From Neckera pumila (Eukaryota; Streptophyta; Bryopsida; Hypnales; Neckeraceae): a stretch of DNA of 64,000 nt. Each line of letters begins with the position of its first letter. Position 1 is the stretch's first letter. Shown in pieces: positions 35,323 to 46,339 of this stretch. The notes below the pieces were generated by a model, which was not told the origin of the DNA, ran no database searches, and saw only the letters and a program-made list of their open reading frames with translations. The position numbers and the translations under genes are program-made. The stretch spans positions 33,183,282 to 33,247,281 of the forward strand of contig OZ018409.1 of the NCBI GenBank assembly GCA_963969595.1. Reading direction: 5' to 3'.

Positions 35323-37065
35323 AGTGAACTGACACTACTAGAGGAAGGGGTGTTTTAAGCACATTTTTCAGTCAAAAAATGCATATTGGAAGTGCAAGTG
35401 TTTAAAGTAATTTTTACTTAAAATGTTGTGTCTAGGATGCGCCTTAAAGGACAGTACTAAAAGTCACAAACATGTCTTTTAAACACTTTCTACCATGTCT
35501 TTTAAATTTACCAATTTCACTAAAGAGAAGGGGGTACTTTAAGTACAAATTTGAGTCAAAAAATGCATACTAAAAGGCGTGGACTTGCATTAATATATTC
35601 TTTTTAATAAATAATTTTGTGACTTCTAATTTCAACAATTTGAAACTAAAATGCCAACGCCTATTTGTTACTACTGGAGTTTTTCTTCAACTCCCTGCCT
35701 AGCTACCCTTCCTCCTAAAAGATGCACTCTCTACACTCCCTGCCTGGCTGCCTTTCCTCCTACAAGATGCAATCTCTAAGCATAGTATATTCTGCCATTC
35801 CATCCTTTGAGCTTTTGAGCTCAGAGTAGATCAAGGGTGGCAAAAAACTTGATTCTGCCACATATCACAAGTCACATCATTAATTTGACAAATCCATGGA
35901 AGATCTTTTCACAATTGTATGAAACAGAGAACAAAGAGGCATACAAGCCAATGAAAACATTCCATATGACAAAGGACAATTAGGTAAGACAATAGGAGCC
36001 TAAACCAACAAATGACAAGATGCATAATGGAGGAAATCGAGAAAGGCCCAACAAAACCATGTTGAAAATTAGTGATAGGTATGGTTGAAAATCAAATACA
36101 AGTAAAGATAATCTGAACAAGAGGACCGCTTCACAACAACACTTTCTGATAGATTCAGCTGCAATACGCTCGCTCAAATTTGTTGCTCATAAGAAAGCCC
36201 TCAAAACACAGTTTAATGCCGGTTCTGTGTCAGGTTCCTCTCCTAGAACTTTACTCCTCAGAGCATCGATCTCAGAACGGTCATATCGGAAATCACGGGA
36301 ATGCTATTGCCTTGTGACAATAGGGACTATGTCTTCGATTTTTTTTTTCTTGTAAAAATAGAGACATAAAATTTGGGGAGAAAAAGAGTTTTTTTGCTCC
36401 CAAATTTTTTTGACCTAGTGTACTATTTCCTATCCTACCATTAAATTGCAATTGCAGCCATGGCTAATTTTTGACTTTTGCCAAGGGTTGAATTGCTAAG
36501 TGATGGATACAAGTGTTATAGATTGGTGATTTGTGAGTAAATTTTATGTGCAAGAGGTTCATTTTGAAATGTTGTGCAATTTGAATATTGTTTTGGAAAA
36601 ATTAATGAACTTTGTGTGAATGACAAAGTTTGTCACTAACAAGGGAGTCAACCCCTTCTTGCAAATTGCAAGACTGCCCAAAATGCAGTGTTAGTGTTCT
36701 GGACACAATGCAAACAAGCCACATTAGTAAAAAAGGTTAGTTTCCCAAATGTCAGTCACAAAGGCAACTCCAGTTTGCCAAATCGCCAGTGCACTTGCAA
36801 CAGAGTCCCGCAGCAACCCCGATTCAAGAAACAGATCTTCTCCCCCAAAGTTACAAATGCCTAGGATGAAGCACCAACATCCAGATTTCCAGCTTTCCAC
36901 ACATCTCTGAAGGAGCTAAATACCATCGTGAAGTTTCCACACCTTCAAAGGAGCAAAATACCATCTTCAAGGAAATAGAAGTTTGAGCTGCAAAGCAGGC
37001 TAAAACTCATGAAAACTAAGGAATCAAAGTGATTGACAGGATACTCACTTACATAAAGGATACTT
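35323..37065. other. Single-copy spacer with possible element ends
   Basis: Beyond the duplicated unit. Two direct motifs at about 35336 (CACTACTAGAGGAAGGGGTG) and 35518 (CACTAAAGAGAAGGGGGTAC) resemble CACTA-type ends, but no inverted partner was found. On the minus strand about 36340-36190 reads as a short coding-like piece containing FRYDRSEIDALRSKVLGEE, interrupted by a stop. The family is not recognised. The rest shows nothing. Confidence 0.35.
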
Positions 37066-38107
37066 TCAATGATCTCCTTGGAGTCCAACTTTCACAGCAC
37101 TTTTCCAGGACTGTATGGCCTCCTTGTAAGAAAAATCATCAATGGAAAAATACTGTTGTCCAAACATGCGCACCACAAGGGGCAAGTGCTTCTCCAATCT
37201 GTTTCTATGACAAGATTTTAGGAATTTCAAAGTGGAGAAGCATCTCTCATCTTCAACGGACCCAAGAACCAAACAGCATCCAATCTCTGCTAATTTAAAA
37301 TACTCAGAAATGAGCTTACTCAAGTGGCGTGACTGGGATAGTCTGCGCCACAATTTAATCAACAGATTCATGTTTGAGGGAGGGCCGCATGCTGCCTCAC
37401 AATTAGACTGCACCGTGATTTTGAACAAACCCTGCTACAAGTCAAGAGTCGAAACTGAGAGCATTGCGGGTGTTGTATGGGGCTGGCCGCCTTTATACAA
37501 AGGCTTGCCTCCATTCGCAGATTTAGGATGACTATAGAATTCTTTCAAAACCTCCAAGTGATGGACAAAGTTGGCCTTAGCTCCTTCTTGCCTCCAATAT
37601 TGAAGATAGATTATGCCAAAGGCATCCAAGAGTTTCTGCTGTGGGAAGCAGCAGTCTAATTCACTGGAAAGAGACTGTGCTATATCCGTGCCTCCCAATG
37701 CAACAAACAGGTTAAGAAAAAAGATTGCCACGAATGTGAAGACCTCATGTTTCCAAACCGCAAGTCCAGGACTCCAAGCCTACAAGAATAGAACACAAAA
37801 AAAAAAAAGTACTGAAAGAAAGAAAAAAAAAACAGAACAAAGAACAACAAATAGAAATCAAAGAGTAAGCAAAGAAAAAAAAATGCAAAGCAAAAAAAAA
37901 ATACAAACCTGAGAACTGCCGCTCGATATTGTCTTGCAGGCAATGATAATCCTGCTGGGTTACAAAGATGTATTCGCCAGTGACCTTGTCGTGGCAACAA
38001 GCGTACACCATGGTGATGGACAAGTCCCAGAACAAATGCGCAATGCCAGAATCTCCAGGAAGGTCTTTCCACCACAATGGAATGTCAATGCACTGTAGTG
38101 TGTGTGA
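37066..38107 (-). pseudogene. hAT transposase relic, C-terminal part
   Basis: At 37428-37066 the minus strand encodes an hAT dimerisation (C-terminal) domain. LISEYFKLAEIGC, then LGSVEDERCFSTLKFLKS and LPLVVRMFGQQYF, are its hallmarks. It is preceded in the same frame by 37731-37438 (FPQQKLLDAFGIIYLQYW) with one intervening TAG at 37435-37437. Further upstream, 38077-37912 reads VTGEYIFVTQQDYHCLQDNI and runs into a low-complexity stretch (37910-37780) that could be a short intron. The in-frame stop and frame changes make it inactive. hAT transposases move DNA by cut and paste and dimerise through this domain. Confidence 0.75.
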
Positions 38108-39673
38108 GTGAATTTCACCATGAGGTAAAACCCATCCACAAACTTGGTCGAAAAGGAGTGTGTGGACTCTAATCTAAATGCCTCCAAGCAATGGATTTCC
38201 CAAATTTTTTCTTTAGTGAATTTTTGATAAATCAAGCCTAAGTGAAAAAAGGGCAGCACCTCAAAATCATCCCATTATGTGCCTTAACACTCCCAATTCA
38301 TCTTCATACATGTTTTGAAAGGACAAGTAAACTTCCGAGGTCAAAATCACCTTAAAATTGCCTAATTTAGGCCCTAAGTGAACTAAATTGCACCCTAAAA
38401 ACTAATCACAGCACAATTCACTCACACCAAGTGCCTAATCTAGACTCCCTTTAAGCAATGCTTCCACATGTGCCCTAAAGACCCTAAAAAGTAGAATTCA
38501 CTAGTGATGCATTCTTTTTAAACATCCAAATCATACAAGTCCATGAGAAATGTACTCCAAACATGCAAGACCCAATCTGAATTGTAATTATCATTACATT
38601 TTTATTCATTTGGGACCACAAGAACCATAGTAAACACACACAACTCACAGCCGATAGGGCAGCCAACCTCTTCCTACTAATCTGTCCGCCCTGTCTTCAT
38701 CCTGACTCCAAATTGAGCGAGCCTTATCTCGTTGGAAAGCTGACTTCTCCATCTTCCTTACGCCAAAAATTCAGCTCATTCCGCTTGGCCACACTTCTGC
38801 AATCGTCCGTCAAGTTGCAGCTCCGAAATTCCTGCGGCAGTAGGCCTTTCGCCACAAAATCGACCACCATTGCCTCATCTGTGCTCCAAATCGGTCGAGT
38901 TGAGTCTTGTTGGAAAGCTAGCTTGAAGACGCACCATTCCACCAATTTTCAGCTCCATCCGCTACTCCATGCTCTCGCGATAGCTCACCAAAGTTGCTGC
39001 TTCCACTTGCAAGGGCAACGGACTTTCTTTCCCAACACTTTTTGCATCTGACCTCCACAATCCTCACTTTTCACCCACTTTCTACCCCACAAGGTGAAAA
39101 CCTACTCGACAAATTGACTATCATCCTAACCTACCTCCTTGCAATCATTGTTCTCCTATGTATTGTCCACTTTTCACCTCTTCACACATTCTCCCCCAAA
39201 ACAAAAACAAGAGAGAGAGAGTGAGCACCAAACCCTAATTCGACTAATACCCCAACTAACTAACTAACTAACTAACACTCCTAATCACTTTCATCTACAC
39301 TAATGTACTGAAATTCCATTAAATCACTACTTATTGCCTAAATTAGAGTTTCTACCACTATGTTAGTGTTCTCATAGTAATTTTAAGTTTGATCACTTCT
39401 TTTGTGCTTTTCCATATTTCTTCTTTTTTATTGGTTTTCTATTTATGTTTAGATCCATTTTCAACTTCTCACCATTGTTTTGGATTCCTTTTTGTATCTT
39501 TTATCTTTTATATATTTTAGGGTTGCAATTTTGATCTAGTTACTCTTCCTATGCACTAAAAGCCTTTTACTAATGGTTATAGTTTAATCTAATGTACTAA
39601 CACTTTTGAACTTAAAAACTCATTCATAGTTTTTATATTTTCAATTATCTGAAGGGTGAACCAATATAGTGGT
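38108..39673. other. Insertion or long intron inside the hAT relic
   Basis: About 1.5 kb separates the C-terminal and central transposase parts. It contains two imperfect direct copies of a block with TTGGAAAGCT (about 38733 and 38908), a CTAA microsatellite (about 39256-39278) and a short GA run. A 112-codon plus-strand frame (38713-39051) is made of the repeated block. It resembles retroelement-type untranslated sequence, but I found no definite ends. Confidence 0.35.
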
Positions 39674-41000
39674 TCACAGTGTGATCAGCTCATTGTACCG
39701 AGGGAAATCTTGCTTGTTGTAAGCAGTTGCCCCATCAAAGAACAACCTTGCTAGTTCCTGCTGGCACATCTTTATAGCTTGCACGAAATCACAGATAAAG
39801 ATGTCTCGTGACTGAGACAGTTTTATCAAACAATGCATCGCATTCACTAGCGGAATAAAACAAGCGAAAGACAACAGGACTTCTACATCTGCGAGGAGGT
39901 CAAAGATATCTTTGATGCCAAAGACTGGTTTGTGCCTAGGAGCTGTTGTCATGTCCACCCCAATCTTCACAAGCAACGTTGTGAACTTTGACATGATTCG
40001 CTACGCAAGACTACGCATTGAAATCCATCCGGTCTCTATGTTACAAACCATCTTACGCCCCTTAATTTCCATGAGCTTGGCCAATTTCTGCAATTTAGTG
40101 TGCCTTTTGCTGCTGCAGCAAAAATATGAATACACCAATTGAAACAAGCCCTCCAATCTGGAAACCATCAAGTACTTGCTCAACGTCTCCACGACCAAAT
40201 TGATTCTATGGCTTACACAAATGGCTCCCAAAGTATGGGGAGCCCACTTTTCCTTGATTTGCGTCGTCACTCCGGTTTTAGGGCCCTCAAAGGTACTAAC
40301 ACCATCGGCACCAAAGCAGACCACTTTAGCAGCGATGTCTTTGTGCGCCAAACCGCCTTCATTGAGCAAAGCACGCATGATTACATTGGTCAGGGTGTCG
40401 GCAGTGCTACCATCAGATAGACAGAAAAGGTGCAACAAATGCGGCCCCTGTTTCCAACTTTGCATTGCGTATACATGCACTCCGATCCAAGAAGTCTGAT
40501 CTATAGCAATGACCTCATCGGCACTGATAGAGATGATTCTAGCTGACTGCACCACACTCTTTAGGACTGTTAGAATAGTAGCGTGCATGTGCTCCATTAT
40601 TTCCCAACCTGTGCTTTTCGACCAGTGCTTGCGAGGCAAATTTTTTACTTTCAAGTGTCTAAGCAAGAACTGATGTCTTTCATAATCGCACATACGTCTA
40701 ATATGAGTGAGAACTTGAAAGAGGGTTGAGAATTGTACCCCTTTCCTTCTGAACTCACCCTCCAAACCAGCGCTTAGTGGATCCACCACAATGCAACCTT
40801 GCTTGCGTGTAGCCCAAAGCTTGCACATCTTCACGTGCTTGCAATCAGACTTTACACACGTGTCGCCCTTCTTCAATTGGGCCAATGGGACCCCATCCTC
40901 ATGACACACCCTCTTACCTTCATGCTTCTTTAAATTATCAAGCTTCGAAACTAGAGGCTTCTTTCGGCCAGTGATCGTAGTGCAACTCTAGCATACTACA
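39674..41000 (-). pseudogene. hAT transposase relic, zinc finger and central part
   Basis: The minus-strand frame from about 40995 reads a decayed zinc-finger region (LDNLKKHEGKR, then CVKSDCKHVK). The catalytic body follows (40909-40001; ISISADEVIAIDQTSW, FGADGVSTFEG, ICVSHRINLVVETLSK, ETGWISM). This order fits the zinc-finger/DUF4371-like branch of hAT transposases. A TAG at 40001-40003 interrupts the frame, which then continues in phase to 39674 (MSKFTTLLVKI, RYNELITL). A second TAG is at 40988-40990. The copy is inactive but only moderately decayed. Confidence 0.75.
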
Positions 41001-41413
41001 GCAATGAGGTTGCCATTATTGTTGAATTCGCCCTCCGCCCAGGCAAATGTGCAAGCCCACACTTCTTGTCAACGTCGCATAATTGTGAAAGGAGCAACTT
41101 GTCGCCTCTTGCACACGGTCGGAGCTCATCCTTCTTTGCTTGCCGCGTCAATGTTTGCAGTGTTTGCAGCATGAGTATTCTTCAGGGACGCAACAATGGC
41201 TTCAGATGCAAGGTGAAGGCCCAGTGATTGAGAGTGCGATTGAGACAGGCGCGTCTCCAAAACATGTGTGACATCCACATCCATCGGCGCGGCACCAATA
41301 GCACCGCTCAAATTGGGCCCCAAATACTTTCCGACGCTGTTGTTGTTGCAGCTAGAGCTGAAGCATCGAACACAAAAAACTTTTGGTAACTTCAGCCACA
41401 GCGCCATTGTCAC
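41001..41413 (-). pseudogene. Possible N-terminal part of the hAT relic
   Basis: A 95-codon minus-strand frame (41413-41126) upstream of the zinc finger has no recognisable domain. Position and strand suggest it belongs to the transposase gene, but a frame break separates them. Confidence 0.3.
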
Positions 41414-43211
41414 TTTTCAACCTGCAAAACAAAAAAACGAAAGGCAGTATCCGAAGCCAAAGAAGTAATCGACAAGCAAGAGAAAATAGCAGGAGATTAA
41501 AGTGCCAATAGAATAAAACAAATGCAATGAAATCGCAAGGAGGGAGCAAGGAAACCAAAGCTTGCAAGCAAAGTGAAAACACAGGTGACAAAAGCAAAGC
41601 GCGCCACGATGCAAAACACAGGTGACAATGAAGGCATAAGCCACAATTAAATTTAGTGGCGTAAACTTTCATGCCGCCATCCAATTTCCTTCGCGTCCAA
41701 CAGCTCCCTACAATTAATCGCTCCCAACCACCATTTTCCAATTGCATTGAATGCCAGGAGACAATGCGCGCCTCCCAAATTTCAAACGCAGCCTGGAAGT
41801 GGCACAGTGGGACGTCAAAAACTCCCGAAACTACAACAAACATTGCCAACAACCCAGTAGAAGAACAAAACTAAAATAAAATTGCACTCTCAAGGCACGG
41901 ATCTCAAGCAGAAATGAAGAATGAAGGCACGGATGCAGCCACGGCGGCATCAGGCATTGAAGACGAGTGTATAACAAATTGGGATGTAAATGCAAATACT
42001 CAAGGAAAAGCAAAACTGAACTTGCAAATATTGGCAAAAACCTGGAGGGGCCATTGGCTACAGCGCCGTCTGCGGGGAGGAACCTAAACCCTCGCGAAAT
42101 CAAGGGTCTAGATGTAGCCGCCAGCCTCCATCTCGACGGCCCAGGGTGCGCCACAACTACATGGTGCTAAAGCCCTAGTTGACAAAAACTACAAGGGGTA
42201 TTGATGAAGATGAAGTTCTGCGAATGAAAAGTCCAGGGCATTTGTGGTTTTGTTCAAAAAAAATTTAAGAACAGTTTTTATTATAGTGATTTAGCAGGGC
42301 CTTTTTTTTGGTAAAAACAAAGCGAATTTTAGCCAGTTCTACAATTACTGCCTCAGAGTATCCCAATTTGCATTATGCCTCACTACTAGATCACCAATGC
42401 ATCTTAAGGCTTGCATAACAACCAAGATTACAACATACACTTTCAGATATATAGATAAGAAAGAACAAAATTATACCCTTCACATAATTTCTGAATGTTT
42501 GACCAACCAACCCATGTTAGTTAGCACCAAAGCAATGCCTCCACCTTCCAACAATTGTACTATCAACATGTGCTAGAAATCATAGTACAAAATGCTTTAG
42601 ATGCTTTAGATTGTACGTACCGAGCAACAAATGGCAACAACTGACACTTGCCCTTATATAGAGAGTACAAGCAAAATGCCTAGCAGTTTGTTCTACAACC
42701 AATACATACAGACTAGTAAGTAAGTCAGATCACATAGTGAAAACGAAAAAAGCTACTGTGCGTAACCAGCTTTATAAGCTATTCTCCACACAGTTTTCTA
42801 GCAAAGGCACCCTAGGGTCGTGAAAGATAGGCAGCCCAGACAGCCCTCATAATTGAGAGTTTTCATGAGCATGTGCATTATTATAGGATATCACAAGCAA
42901 GTTGGAAGAATAAGGAGACAAGAATTATTTTCATTATAATGTTTACTAATAATAAATGCAATAAAGTTCCATTAATTAATACATGCAAAGAATTGATACA
43001 TAGACATCAAGCAAAACTCCATTCTACTGCTCAATGTAGTGAGCAAACTCAATTCAAACAATTGGAAATTTGGAATTATTTGAAATTCAAACCAAGCTCA
43101 AGCAAAATTTAAGCATGAACCACTGACAAGAAATTGTCATTAAACAAGAAAACCGCAAAGCAAACATATGAGCAATTGACGGCTACTTGTTAGCAAGAAG
43201 CTATAGACCAC
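41414..43211. other. Spacer upstream of the hAT relic
   Basis: 41.4-42.2 kb is less AT-rich with overlapping frames on both strands (for example minus 41352-41852) that I cannot assign. It may be the 5' region of the hAT element. 42.2-43.2 kb is AT-rich with nothing recognised except a 26-bp match (about 42868-42893) to the centre of the MITE at 1675. Confidence 0.35.
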
Positions 43212-43286
43212 CTTGATGGTATTATGAAACTTGGTGGACAGTTCTTGACGCTTCTGCTCTTCATTGGAGATCCTTTTGTTGTCATC
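43212..43286 (-). pseudogene. Taxilin-like single exon fragment
   Basis: A 75-bp open segment on the minus strand is bounded by an acceptor (CTGCAG before 43286) and a donor (AAG then GTGG at 43212/43211). It encodes 25 residues, including RISNEEQKRQELSTKFHNTI, which resembles the coiled-coil core of plant alpha-taxilin (a syntaxin-binding-type coiled-coil protein). No neighbouring taxilin exons are visible, so it is an isolated exon. The length is short, so the family call is tentative. Confidence 0.45.
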
Positions 43287-43462
43287 CTGCAGTTTCAAGC
43301 ACACAAATGAATGTTGTAAAAAAATTGGAAACTATAAATTCTTTCTAGTGCTCACAATCCACAAAAAAAATAACATCCAATCAATAAAACCGCAAATCAT
43401 AAACTCAAAGATAGTCCAAATTTAGTAAAAGATAGATGCTCACAAACAACATTTTGTTCTAC

Positions 43463-45219
43463 CTTTGAAATTCTCGACAATTTCTGTCGTAGTCTAGCAG
43501 GAGGCTTTTGGTGTTGTGAATCCCAATTAGCTTCTCCCATGGGAAGTAGAGTGGAATAACAGCAAAGCCCACTGTAATAAACTGCAACAGACCAAAAAAA
43601 TCAAACATTAACCCCTAAAGAACCAAAGTACCCTCGGGGGACACTTGGGATTTTGGGCAAGCCTGTGTGGCCTCAAATTTTGACTTGATTTTTTGAAACT
43701 TTTATGGAAGATAGGAATTCACAATAGCTTTCTAAAAACATAATTTTTTTTCAATCGGTGCCCAGAAGCAAAATTTATGGCATCCTAAAGCATTCAAGCA
43801 ATTCGCCAAGCTAGAAAAAAAAAATAGAAAAATGCTTATTTTTTAATTTTTTTTCTCAAAGATCATGTTTTAGTGTACATTTGAAGCTTTGATTCATGCT
43901 ATTTGGACTAATAATGAGAAAGTTATGGACAATCTTGTTTTTTGCACAATTTAAGCATCTTCTTCGAAAAACAAATTATTGAATTCAATTTTGAATGCAA
44001 ATTTTAACTTTTTTCAATTTTCTTTTTGACAAGATCAAGTTTGTTTGCAAGAACAATCTCACCGTTGGGATTAAGTTGTTTTAACTCCACCTAAGAGCTA
44101 TTAACAATTTAGTGTTTTGTTCATTTTTGGACCTACTTCTATTTAACAAATTTTTTTGTATGTCAAAATCAAGGTTTGACATTCTGAAATTTTTTCCCCC
44201 AACTCTCAACTCAAATTGTCAACATAAAAAAATTTAACTTTATGATGTGTAGTGCAAAAAAAACCCACAAATGGTTGTCAAAGTCATCTGAAATTGCAAG
44301 CCACAGTTCAAAAAAACTTCTTTCTCCAACTTCATGCTAATATCTTCCAATCTGTACGGTCAAACTTCATGAAATTTTTACCACATGATCTAAGACAAGT
44401 GAAGTACAAGATCCTATTGTTAGATTCTTCAAAAAAAAGTTTTTTTGGTTTCTTGAGTGATCGTAGCAGAAATGGCAGTTTTCAATGGTTTTGGAGTCAA
44501 AAAATGCCTTGGTCCTTTAAGGGTTAAGGTTCTCCACATCATGTGCATGTCACTGAAAGCAAACATTCAGCAACCAGTAAAACATTACTTGGAGAGTTAT
44601 TTCACAGAAAACATAGATGTCAGCATGCAGAAAAGTGTTATGAATAAAAATTCATCATTTACCTGATCATGCAGTGAGTATCCCCTATTTGTTCCAAAAT
44701 AAAATTAAAAAATACAACTTTATTTTGTAAGAGAACTTTGAAAATTTGTTACTTGGTGAATGAGCATGAGAGCAACTGCCACATCAAGTGCCATAGTCTT
44801 GGGGAGCAAGTACAATGCATTGGAGTGCTTGAGGAGGCTGTCACCAAAAGCCTAGTACACAGCCACAGCCGAGGGGATGGTCAATGTGAACACCTACAGT
44901 GTTGCAAATACATACACGTACTTGAACTTCACCAGCTTGTACATGGCGTGCATAATCTCTCTGCAATCCATAATCCAGATTACCGACTTCAGCTTAGTTA
45001 TTACAAATTTATCACAAAATTTATTACAAAATCATCAACAATCTGTAGCTTCCTAATTTAGATCAACATGGATAAGAGAAACATAGCCAAAGTTAGCCAA
45101 AATTTCTTACACAGTAAAAGCATGACCCCTGTTCCCTGATAGTGTACAGAATATTGGTTGCTCCAGCAAAGTACAGCACCTTTGTTGTAGGTGTGGAGTG
45201 AACCACAGTCCGGAAAGTT
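43463..45219 (-). pseudogene. AUX1/LAX auxin influx carrier fragment
   Basis: Three minus-strand exons in the right order. Exon 45219-45111 encodes VLYFAGATNILYT, with a small frame break near its end. Exon 44960-44753 encodes EIMHAMYKLVKFKYVYVFATL, then FTLTIPSAVAVY, AFGD and LLPKT to LMLIHQ. Exon 43581-43463 encodes FITVGFAVIPLYFPWEKLIG and HNTKSLL. These match the middle transmembrane part of AUX1/LAX proton-auxin symporters (amino-acid/auxin permease family), and the junctions keep frame across GT-AG introns. Two TAG codons replace Tyr and Trp (in TLYVF and VYWAF), and N- and C-terminal exons are missing. The 3' intron contains a 912-bp TTAA element. Non-functional. Confidence 0.85.
43612..44523. 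mobile_element. TTAA-flanked MITE, 912 bp, in AUX1-like intron
   Basis: TTAA at 43608-43611 and 44524-44527. Ends CCCCTAAAGAACC and, inverted, CCCTTAAAGGACC, with the similarity continuing (AAAG / AAGG). It is the best-preserved pair of ends in its family in this window. The interior is AT-rich, and its last third resembles the 3' part of 32543-33452 (CTACAAGATCCT or ACAAGATCCT followed by a T-run). No coding capacity. Confidence 0.8.
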
Positions 45220-46339
45220 CTGTAGGAAAATCGGTGCATTTTTGACCTTTTTAAACAAGGTTCGGAATTTTTCTTTTTCACTCGGAAGCTTGCCTAAAGT
45301 GCTTTTTTTTCCCCGGTTTAAATCCTACAATTTTCTTTGCCATTCGGCAAATTGACAGGTTTTTTATATTCACTTTGACATATTTCCGGACTTTAGTGTG
45401 TATAGTCAGTTATGTTTTTGTGTGTCATGCTCTTGAGATGTCTCAGTCATTATTTGATTTTGATTTTAAAGCTATTCAAAAAGAATATCATTTGTTGGAT
45501 TACATTCTTTTTAGTTTCATTGACTTGGAATCTACACCCCCACTTTTCATAGCCTTCAGCAATGTACAAACAATGAACATTTTAGGAGGTGGGCAATTTT
45601 AGAGCCCTATGCTATTTCAATTTCAAAATTTTGTAACAATTCCACAAAGCTCCAAAAAATATGAAATCACTTGGTTTAGATGCCAATTCCACTTGTCTTT
45701 CAAGGAAAATTTACTGAACATTATTTCAAGAAGCTTTGACTCCCCAAATTTAGTTTCAGCTCTTAGGTGGGCGATTTCTATACCTGTTACCTTATCCTCG
45801 CTACTGTAGTTCAAAATCAACTGCTTCAATGCTTTGTGCTGCAGAGATTCGACCTTGTTAATGAAGCATCAATCATCATCATTCATTATTTCTCAATTGA
45901 AATCAGATTCTAATGTAGTTTTTTCATGCAACCCACAATGGGTAACTGAAGCAATGAACATGAAGTCAATAGCTGACATAGGCTAATGCACATAGGATGT
46001 TGCTGTCATTTTGATACAAAGGCTAATGAGCATACAGCTTTCATACAAAGGCTAATAAACATACTGAGGCTAATTACCAAGGTGGGCCACCTCCCACACT
46101 AGCCAAAAATTTCCTTCCTACTCTCCCTTCCCTCAGTTGCCCGCCGGAAAAACAAAATTTCAAACGTAAGTATCCTAAGTATTGCTAGGGTAGCCAGTTG
46201 AATTGCCGGAAATTTTTTTCCCTACCCAGTCCATTTCCGAAAATCTTTTTTTTTCATTTGGAACCTCATCCTAAACATTTTTATGTCGTTCGGAAATCTT
46301 CAAAAAAATTTGGCTAGGTTGTAACTAAATGCCGGTACT
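45220..46339. other. AT-rich spacer
   Basis: The position where earlier AUX1/LAX exons would be expected holds none that I can recognise. Small frames (45375-45829) have no family resemblance. Confidence 0.35.

Noticed and set aside
35336..35560. Possible CACTA element starting CACTACTAGAGG
   Set aside because: No inverted partner end or 3-bp duplication was found. Only direct repeats are present.
38713..39051. 112-codon plus-strand frame
   Set aside because: It is composed of an imperfect direct repeat inside the hAT relic interruption, with no domain recognised.
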